The notes below the pieces were generated by a model. The model did not search any database. It was not told where the DNA came from and was given only the letters and a program-made list of their open reading frames with translations. Position numbers and translations under genes: made by a program. Positions 1-5,174 of a stretch of DNA of 6,442 bases are shown one piece after another (position 1 is the first letter of the stretch; every line of letters begins with the position of its first letter). The stretch is from Bifidobacterium breve (GTDB lineage: Bacteria; Actinomycetota; Acidimicrobiia; Acidimicrobiales; Ilumatobacteraceae). The stretch covers positions 1 to 6,442 of the forward strand of contig CALPPK020000073.1 in NCBI GenBank assembly GCA_943325435.2. The letters run 5' to 3'.

Positions 1-186
1 GATAAAGCGGGCCTAAAGGTGAATGACATTGTGTTGCAGATCAATGGACAAGCAATTTCTGGTCAAGGTGCGGTCATTGCAGTTGTTCGCGACTCTGCGC
101 CTGGTGATGTAATCAAAATCAAGGTTGAACGCGACGGCGTTACAAAAGATCTCACAGCAACATTGGTCGCTCGTCCGAAAGAATAA
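1..186 (+). CDS. C-terminal PDZ domain of a probable HtrA/DegP-family serine protease (5' end outside window)
   Basis: The frame is open from base 1 and ends at TAA (184-186), giving the last 61 residues of a protein. The visible part reads like the second half of a PDZ domain. It has a GLKVNDIVLQINGQAI stretch (the usual 'GL..GD.I..inG..v' core), then an alpha-helical stretch (GAVIAVVRDS), then PGDVIKIKVERDG and a final beta strand TKDLTATLVARP. This arrangement closes trypsin-like HtrA/DegP/DegQ periplasmic or cell-surface quality-control proteases, where the PDZ domain binds the C-termini of unfolded substrates. The protease domain, signal or membrane anchor and catalytic triad would lie upstream and cannot be seen. 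Another PDZ protein, such as a S41 or site-2 protease, is possible, but a PDZ placed at the extreme C-terminus fits HtrA best. The gene converges on the reverse-strand oxygenase with only 12 bp between stop codons, and no terminator hairpin is visible in that gap. Confidence 0.8.
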   Translation, partial: DKAGLKVNDIVLQINGQAISGQGAVIAVVRDSAPGDVIKIKVERDGVTKDLTATLVARPKE

Positions 187-198
187 GTCCCGAGCGTG

Positions 199-1002
199 TT
201 ACAGCGCGATTATTGGAAATCGAATTTCATCGAGTTCATCCCCGTCGTTCAAACCTTGTGGTTCGAATGGCGGGGATGTTTTCCATGGTCGGCTTGTCCA
301 GCGCACATCGTCGCCGACGTATCGAAAACTTACGACACGGCGTCGTGACGCATGATTAGCTGTTCCTGGTGCGCTATGCAATGTACGAAAGTGGAACGCA
401 ACAACATCTCCTGGTTCTGCTGGGCACACAACGGTGTCGCCCAATTCTTCTAACTCTTCGGCAGTAGGGAATAGTTCAAATCCAGGCGCGGTAGTTGTAT
501 ATGGCGAATCATCGACAAATCGATTCGGTATGAACCGACGCGGAACCAAATGGCTGCCGCGGATAAAACGTAGAGCGATGGGTGCCGGAACAGAATCAAG
601 TGGTACCCACAAACTCACGTTGTTCATTCCTTCAACTCCGTAGTACGGGTCGTCATGATGCCACGGTGTCGGGGTTGCTGTTCCTGGTTCCTTCACTAGA
701 ACATGTTCATGAAAAAAGCGCGGCGATGAAGTGCTCATGAGTTCGCCCGCAATACGTGGCAGCACCTGGTGAAGCGCAGTTTCTTCGAATTCCGAAATTC
801 GTTGCCAACTGACATAGTCATCAAAGAATCGCCCCGAAGAATTCTCAGGTGTGTAGTCGTTGGCCCAGTGGCTAGGGGAGGAGAGGTTTTTCTCAACTCC
901 CTGTTGAAGGGTCTCCAAAGTGCTTGATGGAAGTACATCATGCAGTACGACAAAACCATCTGTTCTAAATGACTCGATGTCTGTCGCATGTACGAGGGCC
1001 AT
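199..1002 (-). CDS. PhyH-like Fe(II)/2-oxoglutarate-dependent dioxygenase
   Basis: The gene encodes a 267-residue protein, close to the usual length of bacterial phytanoyl-CoA dioxygenase (PhyH) family members. It opens with the typical FRTDGFVVLHDVLP segment (residues 12-25). The metal-binding facial triad is visible: the HxD pair is H115 and D117 in PWHHDDPYY, and the distal histidine is H209 in FRTLHSAPG. An arginine about a dozen residues later (R221 or R222, in ASRRRVVSFRY) would bind the 2-oxoglutarate carboxylate. Residues 146-151 (FIRGSH) match the conserved 'pGSH' element of the family. Such enzymes hydroxylate or otherwise oxidise an unactivated carbon in the cytoplasm using O2 and 2-oxoglutarate. 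The substrate cannot be read from sequence, because the family covers phytanoyl-CoA, ectoine, small metabolites and natural-product intermediates. The ATG is at 1002-1000 with no Shine-Dalgarno, but a TACGAT hexamer ends six bases before it, suggesting a leaderless transcript. The gene is divergent from the alpha/beta hydrolase. Confidence 0.88.
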   Translation of the reverse strand: MALVHATDIESFRTDGFVVLHDVLPSSTLETLQQGVEKNLSSPSHWANDYTPENSSGRFFDDYVSWQRISEFEETALHQVLPRIAGELMSTSSPRFFHEHVLVKEPGTATPTPWHHDDPYYGVEGMNNVSLWVPLDSVPAPIALRFIRGSHLVPRRFIPNRFVDDSPYTTTAPGFELFPTAEELEELGDTVVCPAEPGDVVAFHFRTLHSAPGTANHASRRRVVSFRYVGDDVRWTSRPWKTSPPFEPQGLNDGDELDEIRFPIIAL

Positions 1003-1010
1003 TCGTGAAT
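1001..1010. repeat. Short inverted repeat over the dioxygenase start and promoter
   Basis: The ten bases ATTC-GT-GAAT form a perfect 4-bp inverted repeat with a two-base centre. The repeat overlaps the dioxygenase start codon and abuts its -10 hexamer, and the palindrome CGTACG (1011-1016) follows immediately. The position would suit an operator acting on both divergent genes, but palindromes this short also arise by chance. Confidence 0.25.
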
Positions 1011-1014
1011 CGTA
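1009..1014 (-). promoter_or_regulatory. Candidate -10 element of the dioxygenase gene (leaderless)
   Basis: Read on the reverse strand this is TACGAT, a fit to the actinobacterial TANNNT -10 consensus. Six bases separate it from the ATG at 1002, so transcription would begin at or next to the start codon. No Shine-Dalgarno is present in the interval, which agrees with leaderless translation. No convincing -35 was found. A GAGACA on the same strand lies about 19 bp upstream, a weak match with long spacing. Confidence 0.4.
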
Positions 1015-1030
1015 CGTCTGTTTTCCCGTC

Positions 1031-1036
1031 TAATGT
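1031..1036 (+). promoter_or_regulatory. Candidate -10 element of the hydrolase gene (leaderless)
   Basis: TAATGT matches the TANNNT -10 consensus and lies seven bases before the ATG at 1044, placing the transcription start at about that ATG. There is no Shine-Dalgarno in the intervening CTCACTC. This decides the start: an in-frame ATG at 969 would overlap the dioxygenase gene by 34 bp and lie upstream of this promoter. The -35 zone of this promoter (about 1008-1013) coincides with the -10 of the opposite gene. Confidence 0.42.
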
Positions 1037-1043
1037 CTCACTC

Positions 1044-2243
1044 ATGAATCATCTCGATGCACATCTCGGAGGACAACGTCCGTTTGGTTTGAACTATTGG
1101 CCATTGCCAGAAGATGCTCCGCCAGTTGACATTCCGCGTGAGTCAATTCGTCTGGTCACACCTGATGGGGCGTTGGTGCGTGGATTGTTGTGGACACCAC
1201 CGAACGGCAAATGGAAAACGGCTGTGATCTTGTCGCATCCTCGTGGTGATTTCAGCGTGCACTATGCGTGTCCACTGTTAGCAGCAGCTGGTTATGCAGT
1301 GTTCGGTTTTTCCACTCGGTACCTAAACAACGACACTGATTGCTTACATGAAAACTGCATCGTCGATGTCAAAGTTGCGCATGATGAGATGAAGCGTCGC
1401 GGCGCAGAGTCGGTCATCTTGCTTGGTAACTCTGGTGGCGGCTCACTGATGGCAATGGCTCATGCTGAATTAGGAATTGGTGACGGCTGGGTGGGTATGG
1501 CTGCTCATCCAGGCGAAGGCGTCTTCATGTTGCAGGTCATCGACCCATCGGTAGCAGATGAAAACGATCCGTTCAGCCGGGTGCCCGAACTAGATATGTA
1601 CAACCCAGATAACGGATGGCGCCCGTGGCCAGAACCGAGCTCATACGATCTCGACTGGTTGGCCAAATATCGAGCTGCCCAGACGGCCCGAGTAGCCAGG
1701 ATCGATGCAGTCGCCAAACAGGCCATTGCCGATGCCGAGTCAGCCGGAACTGCCCTTCAGGGAATTCACAAGGACACAAACGTAGAGATGTGGCGTGAGC
1801 AGCGGGCGCGTCGGGTCTTCACCAAATACCACACGATTTACCGCACCTTGGCCAATCCGGTCTATCTCGACCTCTCTTTAGAGCCAGATGAACGCCCAAT
1901 GGGGTCACTTTTCGCCTTTCCCGACCCTTTTGAGGCCAATTATGGCCGCGGTGGCCTAGCTCGGACCATGACATCGCGGGGCTGGCTCAGTACCTGGTCA
2001 GGTCTTTCAAGCCACGCCAAACTGGCCGACACTATGCCCCACATCAAGGTTCCGACCCTGCTTTTGCACCCCACCGCGGACACGGAAATCCGCATCAGGG
2101 AGGCAAAGGAGATCGTGGCAGCCTCGGGGGCGACCGACTCCACATATGTGGAAATGAAGGGCGCCCCCCATTATTTGGAGGGCCATCGCATCGAAGCCCT
2201 TGAAATCGTGGCCGACTGGATTGAGAAGCGTTTTCCTCGATAA
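1044..2243 (+). CDS. Alpha/beta hydrolase of unknown substrate
   Basis: With the ATG at 1044 the protein has 399 residues. The fold is recognisable. A strand and oxyanion-hole motif sit at AVILSHPRGDFS (about residues 60-71). The nucleophile elbow is GNSGGGS with S130 as catalytic serine. The acid is probably D346 in LLLHPTADTEI, and the catalytic histidine H376 is in GAPHYLEGH. About 160 residues between the elbow region and the acid form a large insertion, probably a lid; its start (about 210-260) is rich in Ala, Arg, Lys and Gln and likely helical. No signal peptide is visible, so a cytoplasmic esterase, lactonase or C-C hydrolase role is plausible, but no substrate can be named. The neighbouring divergent oxygenase suggests the two enzymes might act on related compounds (inference). 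Codon use changes sharply partway: alanine GCC occurs 0 times in 17 codons before 1662 and 19 times in 27 from there on. An upstream start at 969 (424 residues) is less likely. Confidence 0.85.
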   Translation: MNHLDAHLGGQRPFGLNYWPLPEDAPPVDIPRESIRLVTPDGALVRGLLWTPPNGKWKTAVILSHPRGDFSVHYACPLLAAAGYAVFGFSTRYLNNDTDCLHENCIVDVKVAHDEMKRRGAESVILLGNSGGGSLMAMAHAELGIGDGWVGMAAHPGEGVFMLQVIDPSVADENDPFSRVPELDMYNPDNGWRPWPEPSSYDLDWLAKYRAAQTARVARIDAVAKQAIADAESAGTALQGIHKDTNVEMWREQRARRVFTKYHTIYRTLANPVYLDLSLEPDERPMGSLFAFPDPFEANYGRGGLARTMTSRGWLSTWSGLSSHAKLADTMPHIKVPTLLLHPTADTEIRIREAKEIVAASGATDSTYVEMKGAPHYLEGHRIEALEIVADWIEKRFPR

Positions 2244-2305
2244 ATCACTCGGTGGTTCCTATGTGGATTAGCCAAATCTCCCGATAGCGTTCCTAGTCCG
2301 TGCGA

Positions 2306-2323
2306 TTCGGGTATTAACCCGAA
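2306..2323 (+). other. Perfect 7-bp hairpin downstream of the hydrolase gene
   Basis: TTCGGGT (2306-2312) and ACCCGAA (2317-2323) are exactly complementary around an ATTA loop. The hairpin lies 62 bp after the hydrolase stop and before the candidate operon promoter, where a terminator for the hydrolase transcript would be expected. The following AAGCTAGATC has no run of T, so it is not a classic intrinsic terminator. Actinobacteria do use hairpins lacking a T tract, and a DNA-binding operator is the other possibility. Confidence 0.4.
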
Positions 2324-2331
2324 AAGCTAGA

Positions 2332-2359
2332 TCGACCGTCGAAGACACCAAAAAATAAT
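2332..2359 (+). promoter_or_regulatory. Candidate promoter of the ribosomal protein operon
   Basis: TCGACC (2332-2337) matches TTGACA at four of six positions, and AATAAT (2354-2359) matches TATAAT at five of six, with a 16-bp spacer. Transcription would begin near 2366 and give a leader of about 125 nt before rplC. This is the best sigma-70-like match I found in the leader. The operon could also receive read-through from the hydrolase gene. Confidence 0.28.
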
Positions 2360-2422
2360 CGACGTCCGTGAAGGCCACAACGCTGCAAAGCAGAGTGGAA
2401 CCACACGGCAACACCCAGACAC

Positions 2423-2454
2423 GTGCTCCGTTAACAGAAATGTTCTCGGAGCAT
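2423..2454 (+). promoter_or_regulatory. Leader hairpin with GAAA tetraloop before rplC
   Basis: GTGCTCCG (2423-2430) pairs with CGGAGCAT (2447-2454), seven Watson-Crick pairs plus one G-U. A 2x2 internal loop follows, then AACA (2433-2436) pairs with TGTT (2441-2444), closed by a GAAA loop of the GNRA class. The 3' arm contains GGAG (2448-2451), a Shine-Dalgarno-like motif seven bases before an in-frame GTG at 2459. The structure ends 37 bases before the rplC ATG and has no T tract after it, so it is not an intrinsic terminator. S10 operons in other bacteria are controlled through 5' leader RNA (L4 binds it in Escherichia coli), so an autoregulatory role is possible, but no known leader family was recognised. 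Confidence 0.45.
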
Positions 2455-2475
2455 TTGCGTGAATAACCAAACGAG

Positions 2476-2483
2476 AAAAAGGG
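2476..2483 (+). promoter_or_regulatory. Ribosome-binding site of rplC
   Basis: AAAAAGGG lies eight bases before the ATG at 2492 and matches the AAAGG core of the Shine-Dalgarno sequence. Together with the family's usual N-terminus, it favours ATG 2492 over the in-frame GTG at 2459. Confidence 0.55.
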
Positions 2484-2491
2484 TTGCCGCC

Positions 2492-3130
2492 ATGGCACAA
2501 AAAGCGATCGTCGGCGAAAAAGTCGGCATGACACAAGTGTGGGGAGATGACCAACGAGTCATCCCAGTCACAGTGCTGCGCGTAGAGCCAGTACGTGTTG
2601 TCCAGGTCAAAACAAATGACCGCGACGGATACACCGCGTTACAAGTTACATACGGACACAAGAGTGCCACCAAGCTCAGCAAGCCTGAGCAAGGACACTT
2701 TGCGTCAGCAAACGTCGAAGCGGGCCGCCGCCTCGTCGAACTACGCCTCGACTCAGTCGATGGCTTCGTTGTCGGACAAGAGATCGCAGCTGATCTTCTT
2801 GCACCGGGCGAAATAGTCGACGTCACAGCGGTCAGCCGAGGTAAAGGTTTTGCTGGTGGTATGAAGCGTCACAACTTCAGCGGCCAGGGTGCAAGCCACG
2901 GTAACCATAAGCACCATCGTGCTCCTGGTTCCATCGGCTCATGCTCATTCCCCGGTCGTGTATTCAAAGGTCTCCGAATGGCTGGCCACATGGGTCACGA
3001 GCAAGTCACCACTCTCAATCTTGAAGTAGTGCAAAGCGATCCAGAGCGCGGCCTCCTTTTGATTAAAGGTTCTATTCCCGGCCCGAACGGTGGCGTTGTC
3101 ATCGTGCGTAACGCAGTGAAGGCGAAGTAA
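2492..3130 (+). CDS. rplC: 50S ribosomal protein L3
   Basis: The product has 212 residues, normal for bacterial L3. It starts MAQKAIVGEKVGMTQVW, the actinobacterial form of the N-terminal 'G.KvGMTqvf' signature. The most conserved block runs from GKGFAGGMKRH (residues 117-126) through the extended loop GQGASHGNHK to APGSIGS (145-150) and GRVFKGLRMAGHMG (155-168). L3 binds the 3' region of 23S rRNA, is an early assembly protein, and its loop reaches toward the peptidyl transferase centre. At the place where E. coli carries the glutamine methylated by PrmB (IGQNQTPG), this protein has IGSCSFPG, so that modification is not possible here. An in-frame GTG at 2459 would add eleven residues (beginning with NNQTRK after the initiator), but the family start and the AAAAAGGG motif favour the ATG. 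Glycine codon choice switches at residue 117, from no GGT in ten codons to twelve GGT in eighteen. It is the first ribosomal gene of this operon, since rpsJ is missing upstream. Confidence 0.97.
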   Translation: MAQKAIVGEKVGMTQVWGDDQRVIPVTVLRVEPVRVVQVKTNDRDGYTALQVTYGHKSATKLSKPEQGHFASANVEAGRRLVELRLDSVDGFVVGQEIAADLLAPGEIVDVTAVSRGKGFAGGMKRHNFSGQGASHGNHKHHRAPGSIGSCSFPGRVFKGLRMAGHMGHEQVTTLNLEVVQSDPERGLLLIKGSIPGPNGGVVIVRNAVKAK

Positions 3131-3135
3131 TTCCG

Positions 3136-3756
3136 ATGGCATCAATCGCAGTTAAGAATTCATCAGGCAAAGCAGCTGGCAACGTTGATGTTGCAGACGA
3201 ACTGTTTGCAGTAGAACCAAACGTTCCAGTGATGCACCAAGTTGTTACAGCACAACTTGCAGGTCGTCGCGCCGGAACACAAAGCACAAAAACTCGTGCT
3301 GAAGTTTCAGGTACAGGTAAGAAGCCATTCAACCAAAAGGGAACTGGTGGAGCACGTCAGGGTTCAACCCGCGCTCCTCATTTCAAGGGTGGCGGTATTG
3401 CACACGGACCAAAGCCTCGTTCGTACACACAACGCACACCACGCAAAATGATTCGTCTTGCACTTGCATCTGCTTTGTCAGATCGCAACAGTTCAGGTCA
3501 CGTCGTTGTTATCGAGTCATGGGGCCTTACAGCTCCAAGCACAAAAGATGCACTCAAGGCACTCACCGCTCTTGGCGTTGAAGGTCGCGTCATGGTTGTT
3601 GTTTCTCCATCAGAAGAAATTGCAATCAAGAGCTTCCGCAATGTTCCTGAAGTGCAACTCACACTTGTTGGTGAACTCAATGCATACGACGTTTTGTGCA
3701 ACGACTGGATTGTCTTTTCAAAAGACAGTCTGCCCATCGCAAAGGAAGCTAAGTAA
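3136..3756 (+). CDS. rplD: 50S ribosomal protein L4
   Basis: The product has 206 residues, typical of bacterial L4 (about 200-220). The long, basic, tunnel-lining loop is evident at residues 58-98, from [22 protein letters not shown] through [13 protein letters not shown]. It is followed by TQRTPRKM and the globular C-terminal half with VVVIESWGL (about 123-131). L4 is a primary binder of 23S domain I and helps form the narrowest part of the exit tunnel. In E. coli it also represses its own S10 operon by binding the leader RNA; whether it does so here is unknown. The loop normally reads K-P-W-R-Q-K-G-T-G-R-A-R; here N67 and G72 replace the two usual arginines at those places. The ATG follows the rplC stop by five bases and has only a weak, distant GAAGG upstream, suggesting coupling to L3 translation. 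Confidence 0.97.
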   Translation: MASIAVKNSSGKAAGNVDVADELFAVEPNVPVMHQVVTAQLAGRRAGTQSTKTRAEVSGTGKKPFNQKGTGGARQGSTRAPHFKGGGIAHGPKPRSYTQRTPRKMIRLALASALSDRNSSGHVVVIESWGLTAPSTKDALKALTALGVEGRVMVVVSPSEEIAIKSFRNVPEVQLTLVGELNAYDVLCNDWIVFSKDSLPIAKEAK

Positions 3757-4046
3757 TGAAAGATCCACGCGACATCATTCTTAAGCCTGTTGTCTCTGAA
3801 AAGAGCTACGCGCTTATGGAATCAGATGTGTACACGTTTCAAGTTGCAGTTGATGCTTCTAAGCCCGAGATCCACGATGCCATCGAGGCAATCTGGGGCG
3901 TCAAAGTACTCAAGGTCAACACACTCAATCGCAAGGGCAAGTTCCAGCGCACACGTAACTCCAACCGAATCGGTCAGCGTCCGCACACCAAGCGGGCCAT
4001 AGTCACCCTTGCTGCGGGAAGCAAAATCCCGTTGTTCGAAAGCTGA
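3756..4046 (+). CDS. rplW: 50S ribosomal protein L23
   Basis: The product has 96 residues, the normal length for L23. The N-terminal [17 protein letters not shown] (residues 6-22) is the family signature. E15 aligns with the glutamate that, in E. coli L23, docks trigger factor. The basic loop [19 protein letters not shown] (50-68) and [14 protein letters not shown] (74-87) are the rRNA-binding extended loop and the final strand. L23 sits at the exit of the peptide tunnel and is the landing site for trigger factor and the signal recognition particle. The start overlaps the rplD stop by one base (TAATG at 3754-3758). It has a strong AAAGGA Shine-Dalgarno at 3741-3746, nine bases before the ATG, so it is both coupled and independently recognised. 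Confidence 0.97.
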   Translation: MKDPRDIILKPVVSEKSYALMESDVYTFQVAVDASKPEIHDAIEAIWGVKVLKVNTLNRKGKFQRTRNSNRIGQRPHTKRAIVTLAAGSKIPLFES

Positions 4047-4053
4047 AATAATC

Positions 4054-4890
4054 ATGGCAATTCGCAAGCGCAAACCAACTAGTCCCGGACGTCGTTTCCA
4101 GACAGTCTCTGATTTCTCAGAGATCACAAAGACAACGCCTGAAAAGACTCTTCTCTCTTCAAAGTCAAACACCGGTGGACGTAACGTCTACGGTCGCAAG
4201 ACTTCACGTCACCGCGGTGGTGCACATAAGCGCCAGTACCGCATCATTGACTTCAAGCGCATCAAAGATGGCATGCCTGCAAAGGTTGCATCTATTGAGT
4301 ACGACCCGAACCGTACGTGCCGCATCGCACTTCTTCATTACATGGACGGAACAAAGGCATACATCCTTGCTCCTAAGGGTCTTGAAGTAGGTATGCGCGT
4401 CGAAAGCGGACACGGTGCAGACATCAAGCCAGGAAATGCAATGCAATTGCGTTACATCCCTGTCGGAACTGTTGTGCACAACGTTGAACTTCGTCCTGGT
4501 CAAGGCGGCAAAATTGCTCGCTCTGCCGGAATGTCAATTCAAGTTGTCGCTAAAGAAGGCGACTTCGCAACATTGCGTCTTCCATCTACTGAAATGCGTC
4601 GAGTACTTCTTGATTGCCGCGCCACCGTTGGTGAAGTTGGTAACTCAGAGCACGAACTCGTCAAGATCGGTAAGGCCGGACGTAACCGTTGGAAGGGCGT
4701 TCGCCCACAAACTCGTGGTGTTGCCATGAACCCTGTCGACCACCCACTCGGTGGTGGTGAAGGTAAGACCTCTGGTGGTCGTCCTCCAGTTTCTCCTTGG
4801 GGTAAGCCAGAAGGCCGCACACGTAACAAAAACAAGCCATCTCAATCACTCATCGTTCGTCGGCGTCGTGCCGGAAAGGGTCGGAGGTAA
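4054..4890 (+). CDS. rplB: 50S ribosomal protein L2
   Basis: The product has 278 residues, the usual length for L2. The start at ATG 4054 gives the family N-terminus [14 protein letters not shown] and lies seven bases after the rplW stop; an in-frame ATG at 4009 inside rplW would add 15 unrelated residues. Visible blocks are [19 protein letters not shown] (51-69), the OB-like and SH3-like RNA-binding core, [15 protein letters not shown] (147-161) and the C-terminal [20 protein letters not shown] (222-241). L2 is required for subunit association, tRNA binding and peptidyl transfer. H230 corresponds to the histidine known as His229 in E. coli and is present. The next conserved histidine two residues on is L232, and the histidine of the usual GGRHPV/GKHPV stretch is P244. 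The C-terminal tail (residues 251-278) is highly basic, ending in a run of arginines. A ribosome-binding site is weak here, which fits coupling from rplW. Confidence 0.97.
   Translation: MAIRKRKPTSPGRRFQTVSDFSEITKTTPEKTLLSSKSNTGGRNVYGRKTSRHRGGAHKRQYRIIDFKRIKDGMPAKVASIEYDPNRTCRIALLHYMDGTKAYILAPKGLEVGMRVESGHGADIKPGNAMQLRYIPVGTVVHNVELRPGQGGKIARSAGMSIQVVAKEGDFATLRLPSTEMRRVLLDCRATVGEVGNSEHELVKIGKAGRNRWKGVRPQTRGVAMNPVDHPLGGGEGKTSGGRPPVSPWGKPEGRTRNKNKPSQSLIVRRRRAGKGRR
4883..4887 (+). promoter_or_regulatory. Strong Shine-Dalgarno of rpsS
   Basis: GGAGG lies within the last codons of rplB and ends six bases before the rpsS ATG (4894). It is the strongest ribosome-binding site in the operon segment and fixes the rpsS start. 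Confidence 0.7.
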
Positions 4891-4893
4891 CTC

Positions 4894-5172
4894 ATGTCTC
4901 GTAGCCTCAAAAAGGGTCCGTTTGTTGACGACCACTTGCTCAAGAAAGTTGACGCCGCAGTTACTGCCGGTGATCACAAAGTCATCAAGACATGGTCGCG
5001 TCGCTCAACCATCGTTCCCGACATGGTGGGTCTCACCATTGCCGTGCACGACGGTCGCAAGCACGTCCCTGTGTATTGCACAGAGTCAATGGTTGGCCAC
5101 AAGCTTGGTGAGTTCTCACCAACTCGTACATTCCGCTTCCACGCTGGACAAGAAAAGAACACAAGGAAGTAG
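4894..5172 (+). CDS. rpsS: 30S ribosomal protein S19
   Basis: The product has 92 residues, full length for S19. [19 protein letters not shown] (1-19) is the canonical N-terminus. [28 protein letters not shown] (33-60) is the conserved core, and [20 protein letters not shown] (64-83) is the C-terminal signature. S19 sits in the head of the small subunit beside S13 and contacts the 3' domain of 16S rRNA, tRNA and the B1a intersubunit bridge. It starts three bases after the rplB stop behind a strong GGAGG. No unusual substitutions were noticed. Confidence 0.98.
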   Translation: MSRSLKKGPFVDDHLLKKVDAAVTAGDHKVIKTWSRRSTIVPDMVGLTIAVHDGRKHVPVYCTESMVGHKLGEFSPTRTFRFHAGQEKNTRK

Positions 5173-5174
5173 TC

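Larger units (their letters stand above)
2244..2491 (+). other. Non-coding leader between the hydrolase gene and rplC
   Basis: I find no convincing gene in these 248 bases. In particular there is no S10 (rpsJ) coding sequence, which would need about 300 bp. The region holds a candidate promoter near 2332-2359, a perfect hairpin at 2306-2323, a larger hairpin at 2423-2454 and the rplC ribosome-binding site. TCGAC occurs at 2332-2336 and 2359-2363, and both copies can pair with GTCGA at 2338-2342, so alternative small folds are possible. The region is best read as the promoter and 5' leader of the ribosomal protein operon. Confidence 0.6.

Noticed and set aside
216..228. GAAAT-CGA-ATTTC hairpin as a bidirectional terminator between the convergent genes
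   Set aside because: The stem is only five A/T-rich pairs with a three-base loop, lies inside the oxygenase coding region and has no T tract; likely chance.
125..355. Forward open frame of 76 codons across the protease end and the oxygenase gene
   Set aside because: It overlaps the PDZ coding region in another frame and then runs antisense to the oxygenase; its composition is non-protein-like and it has no ribosome-binding site.
969..1043. Upstream in-frame ATG at 969 extending the hydrolase by 25 residues
   Set aside because: It would overlap the oxygenase coding region and its start codon, its residues look unlike a hydrolase N-terminus, and the best -10 hexamer lies downstream of it, seven bases before ATG 1044.
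2459..2491. GTG 2459 as the rplC start
   Set aside because: It adds eleven residues not usual for L3; ATG 2492 gives the family N-terminus and has its own AAAAAGGG at eight bases. It is kept as part of the leader finding because GGAG is well placed before it.
2268..2826. Reverse-strand open frames over the leader and 5' half of rplC
   Set aside because: They overlap each other in different frames, have no recognisable domain, and run antisense to L3; none resembles S10.
4009..4053. ATG 4009 as the rplB start
   Set aside because: It lies inside rplW and adds 15 residues with no similarity to L2; [14 protein letters not shown] from 4054 is the family start.
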